Positions 45,374-47,881 of a DNA stretch of 47,881 bases are shown here, in pieces. Both the position numbers and the translations under genes were made by a program. Source of the stretch: Alphaproteobacteria bacterium (GTDB lineage: Bacteria > Pseudomonadota > Alphaproteobacteria > Rhizobiales > Hyphomicrobiaceae); contig JAHJQI010000161.1 of assembly GCA_018819265.1 (NCBI GenBank), positions 1 through 47,881 of the forward strand, written 5' to 3'. The number at the start of each line of letters is the position of its first letter. Positions within the stretch are counted from its first letter, which is position 1. The notes under the pieces were generated by a model. It worked only from the letters and a program-made list of their open reading frames with translations. It had not been told where the DNA came from and ran no database searches.

Positions 45374-46441
45374 ATGAAGATTCTCGTCGCCACGGATGCC
45401 TGGCGACCGCAAGTCAATGGTGTCGTGCGGACCTATGAGCGACTGCGCGAGGAAGCAGCCCCCCTTGACGCCGAGATCATCTTCCTGACGCCGGGAGAAT
45501 TCTCCACCGTTCCATGCCCGACCTATCCTGAAATCCGCCTGTCGCTGCCCGGCTACGGCTATATCGGCCGGCGAATGCGCGAGATCGGGCCTGACGCGGT
45601 CCACATCGCCACCGAGGGGCCGCTCGGCTGGATGACGCGCTCGCACTGCCTGCGCAAGGGCATCCCCTTCACGACGAGCTTCCACACGCGTTTCCCCGAT
45701 TACATTTCGAGCCGCTTTTCCCTGCCCGAGAGCTGGATCTGGTGGCTCCTGCGCGGCTTTCATAACGCCGGCGCCGGCATCATGGTGGCGACGCCAAGCC
45801 TCGGCCGTGAACTCGAAGAGCGCGGCTTCCAGTCGATCCTGACCTGGACGCGCGGCGTCGACACCGATCTGTTCCGCCCGCGCAGCGTCCGCCGCTTCGG
45901 CGACGGCCCGGTCTTCCTCTATGTCGGCCGAGTCGCCATCGAGAAGAATATCGACGCCTTCCTTGATGCCGATCTGCCCGGCCGCAAGGTCGTCGTCGGC
46001 GATGGTCCGCAGCTCCAGGATCTGAAGGCCCGCTATCCCGGCGTCACCTTCACCGGCAAACAGACCGGAGAGGACCTTGCCGAATGCTACGCATCCGCGG
46101 ATGTCTTCGTGATGCCGAGCAAGACCGAGACGTTCGGGATCGTCATTCTGGAAGCAATGGCCTCCGGCCTGCCCGTGGCAGCCTACCCGGTAACGGGACC
46201 AGTCGACCTCATTTCGCCAGGTGAAACCGGCGTGCTTGGCAATGATATCGCCATGGCGGCGATCGAGGCTCTCCAGCTCAGCCGCGTCGGCGTCCGTGAT
46301 AAAGCGCTCCAATACAGCTGGGAAGCCGCCGCCCGCCTGTTCGTCTCCAACATCGAAAGCGCGCTCTTCGCCCGCCAGGGCCGCACGGCCCCGCGCCGCC
46401 GCGTTCGTCTCGCCCGCCGCCGCCGCCCCTCGCAGGCCTGA
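45374..46441 (+). CDS. GT4 glycosyltransferase, probable glycolipid (diacylglycerol) type
   Basis: This 355-residue GT-B enzyme of family 4 has the N-terminal DAWRPQVNGVVRTYE loop and the donor-site motif KTETFGIVILEAMASGLPVAA (E-x7-E type, about residues 254-274). The last 20 residues are strongly basic, suiting membrane attachment. Next to PlcP, relatives called Agt make glucosyl- or glucuronosyl-diacylglycerol that replaces phospholipid. Its start follows the metallophosphoesterase stop by 1 nt, so the two form an operon. The donor and acceptor are inferred from context, and a role in lipopolysaccharide or another glycolipid remains possible. Confidence 0.8.
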   Translation: MKILVATDAWRPQVNGVVRTYERLREEAAPLDAEIIFLTPGEFSTVPCPTYPEIRLSLPGYGYIGRRMREIGPDAVHIATEGPLGWMTRSHCLRKGIPFTTSFHTRFPDYISSRFSLPESWIWWLLRGFHNAGAGIMVATPSLGRELEERGFQSILTWTRGVDTDLFRPRSVRRFGDGPVFLYVGRVAIEKNIDAFLDADLPGRKVVVGDGPQLQDLKARYPGVTFTGKQTGEDLAECYASADVFVMPSKTETFGIVILEAMASGLPVAAYPVTGPVDLISPGETGVLGNDIAMAAIEALQLSRVGVRDKALQYSWEAAARLFVSNIESALFARQGRTAPRRRVRLARRRRPSQA

Positions 46442-46460
46442 CGATACCTGTTCAGCGCCC

Positions 46461-47348
46461 TCATCCGGCTTCGGTCGGCACGATCATCCTGAGATGACCG
46501 CCGCCCATCCTGATCGTCACCGGTGAAAAGCCAGCTTCATCGCCGTCGATTTGCACCGGCAGTCCCGCATCGACGACTTCGATTTTCTGGCACGGTATGA
46601 CCGCCACGGTTGCCAGCCGCTGGTGCAGCCCCAAACCCAATGCGGTCAGTTCAAGCAGCCGCCCGCGGTATGAGGTTGCCTGGAACAGCACCGCAACCAG
46701 CCGCGCATCCTTGACGGAAATGTCGTTCGCGATCGTAAAGCCGCCCGCGTAGCGCCGGGCCTTCGCGCCGACAACCCAGTTTGCCGTGTAGGGAATGTCG
46801 TCGACGAGAACGGAAAAAAGCTTCGGCCTGTGCGCCAGCGCCTTCGTGGTCGGCCAGGCGTAGGCGGACTTGCCGATGCGCCTTTTCAGTTCGAGGTTGA
46901 GCCCGCCAATGATCTCGCCGTCGAAGCCGACGCCCGCCATCAGGAAGAAAGGTTCGCCCCCCGCAAGCGCGCCCGGGATTTCCGCCACCGGGCCGTGGAG
47001 CAGCATCTCGGCGACGTCATGCGGACGCGATGGCAGCGGCAATTCGCGCGCCAGCACGTTTCCGGTGCCGGCTGGAATGACACCGATCGGCACGCTCGCA
47101 TTCGCACCGAGAGCCTTCGCCAGCGCCCGCACCGTGCCATCGCCGCCGGCTGCGATCAGCGCGTCGAACTGGTCGAACTTGACGATGCGCTCCAGCGCCT
47201 CCTGCGACAGATGCTGGCTGAGGCCCCACAGCCGCAGCATCACCACGTCCGCCCCGCGCTCTTCCAGTTCGCGCACGACTTTGCGCACCAGGCGATGCCG
47301 GCGCAGCCCCGCGACAGGGTTATGCAGCAGAAGAAATCGTCGGCGCAT
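46461..47348 (-). CDS. Diacylglycerol/lipid kinase family protein
   Basis: This 295-residue DAGK-catalytic-domain protein has NPVAG near the N terminus, AAGGDGTVRALA (GGDGT at 68-72) and IPAGTGNVLARE, the ATP- and substrate-binding elements of YegS/DgkB-type kinases, and a C-terminal beta-rich domain with VQIDGDEAG. It phosphorylates diacylglycerol or a related lipid. It faces the plcP-like and GT4 genes end to end, so it could return diacylglycerol to phosphatidate when phosphate is available; that link is inference. Start is ATG 47348. Confidence 0.85.
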   Translation of the reverse strand: MRRRFLLLHNPVAGLRRHRLVRKVVRELEERGADVVMLRLWGLSQHLSQEALERIVKFDQFDALIAAGGDGTVRALAKALGANASVPIGVIPAGTGNVLARELPLPSRPHDVAEMLLHGPVAEIPGALAGGEPFFLMAGVGFDGEIIGGLNLELKRRIGKSAYAWPTTKALAHRPKLFSVLVDDIPYTANWVVGAKARRYAGGFTIANDISVKDARLVAVLFQATSYRGRLLELTALGLGLHQRLATVAVIPCQKIEVVDAGLPVQIDGDEAGFSPVTIRMGGGHLRMIVPTEAG

Positions 47349-47509
47349 GGATGGTCGAGACTCGTTATTTCGCAGCGAAGCTTCCGTTTATAATCCCGCA
47401 ATGCCGGTTTGCGGGACACAAACGCCGACCAACATGAACGCCGGCCTGAAAACCGGCGGTAGCTTTCCGCCGTATATCAAGATGATTTCAACCAACACGG
47501 TAGCCCATT

Positions 47510-47881
47510 GTGGAAGCACGCCCGCACGCGAAAGACGTGCTGATCAACCTCTTGGCGTTTCAGGCCGCATGGCTGTCGCTGGTGCTTGGTGCGGCCGGCG
47601 GCCATGCCCTCGCCGGTCTGGCCGTCGCGTTGGCAGCGATGGCCATTCATCTGGCGCGTTCACCCGACAGCGTTTCGGAACTGAAGCTGATGACTTCCGT
47701 CCTCGTTCTCGGCGCGTTCGTCGAAAGCGCACTGATGGCTGGCGGCTTTATCGCGTTTGACGAGAACGGCCTGCTGTCCGCGCCGCTCGCGCCGCTGGCG
47801 CCGATCTGGCTGCTGGCGCTTTGGCCGGCGTTCGCAACTCTGCTCAACGTGGCGTTTCGCGGCTTCCGGCAATGGACTGTC
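47510..47881 (+). CDS. DUF2878 membrane protein, 3' end missing
   Basis: The open frame from GTG 47510 runs off the window after 124 codons. It encodes about four hydrophobic segments: NLLAFQAAWLSLVLGAAGG, a second near residue 35, LMTSVLVLGAFVESALMAGG and PIWLLALWPAFATLLNVAF. The ELKLM and WLLALWPAFA blocks resemble DUF2878, an uncharacterised inner-membrane family. No function is known. Start choice is weak because no clear ribosome-binding site is seen. Confidence 0.65.
   Translation, partial: MEARPHAKDVLINLLAFQAAWLSLVLGAAGGHALAGLAVALAAMAIHLARSPDSVSELKLMTSVLVLGAFVESALMAGGFIAFDENGLLSAPLAPLAPIWLLALWPAFATLLNVAFRGFRQWTV

Overview
The window is a high-GC chromosomal segment of an alphaproteobacterium, most likely of the Hyphomicrobiales (Rhizobiales). 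The evidence is a set of lineage markers: a ChvI/ChvG two-component system followed by a short HPr kinase, EIIA-Man and HPr; a DivL-type kinase with tyrosine in place of the phospho-acceptor histidine; a GapR-type DUF2312 protein; an NdvA/ChvA-like glucan exporter; AddAB; a TsaE-AmgK fusion with MurU; and a SAM-II riboswitch in front of metX. No tRNA, rRNA, insertion sequence, prophage or CRISPR array was found. I do not assign a genus.

Layout. 1-0.8 kb: AbrB-type antitoxin and Doc toxin behind a perfect dyad operator. 0.8-4.3 kb: VOC protein, then on the minus strand a DedA protein, a WecA/MraY-like glycosyl-1-phosphate transferase and a GT-C mannosyltransferase-like protein. 4.7-6.6 kb: GTP cyclohydrolase II, a doubtful minus-strand ORF and a PilZ protein. 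6.6-12.5 kb: ndvA and a YfhO-like protein (minus, overlapping by 4 nt), then a phosphohexomutase (plus). 12.7-18.5 kb: gapR-like gene (minus), then chvI, chvG, hprK, EIIA-Man and HPr (plus). This block carries two unusual repeat regions: tandem dyad repeats between chvI and chvG, and a run of four CTAG-bounded palindromes right behind hprK. 18.5-19.9 kb: TadG-like protein with a von Willebrand A domain (minus).

20.3-34.4 kb: ahcY, divL, tsaE-amgK, murU, addB, addA, trxA, all plus strand. The close spacing of murU-addB-addA suggests one transcript. 34.7-36.5 kb: metX-metW (minus) under a SAM-II riboswitch; opposite to it hisC and a prephenate/arogenate dehydrogenase, then a ChaC-like protein. 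39.6-40.6 kb: a Pro/Glu/Ala-rich repeat protein whose 3' end overlaps the ChaC-like gene on the other strand. 41-41.7 kb: cspA and an IF-1 with a Gly/Pro/Arg tail. 41.7-44.3 kb: family 2 glycosyltransferase (minus) and a periplasmic solute-binding protein. 44.6-47.3 kb: a PlcP/LpxH-like metallophosphoesterase and a GT4 glycosyltransferase (plus, 1 nt apart), facing a diacylglycerol-kinase-like gene. A DUF2878 membrane protein runs off the right edge.

How they fit together. The ChvG/ChvI-HprK-EIIA-HPr block is an envelope-stress and regulatory phosphotransferase module without a sugar permease here. AhcY recycles S-adenosylhomocysteine while the SAM-II switch controls methionine synthesis, so both ends of the methyl cycle lie in this window. 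The metallophosphoesterase-GT4 pair, with a candidate PhoB box upstream, looks like a phosphate-starvation lipid remodelling unit. Most genes are conventional. What is least explained is the repeat DNA at 14.1-14.4 and 17.0-17.4 kb and the convergent overlap at 39.6-39.8 kb.
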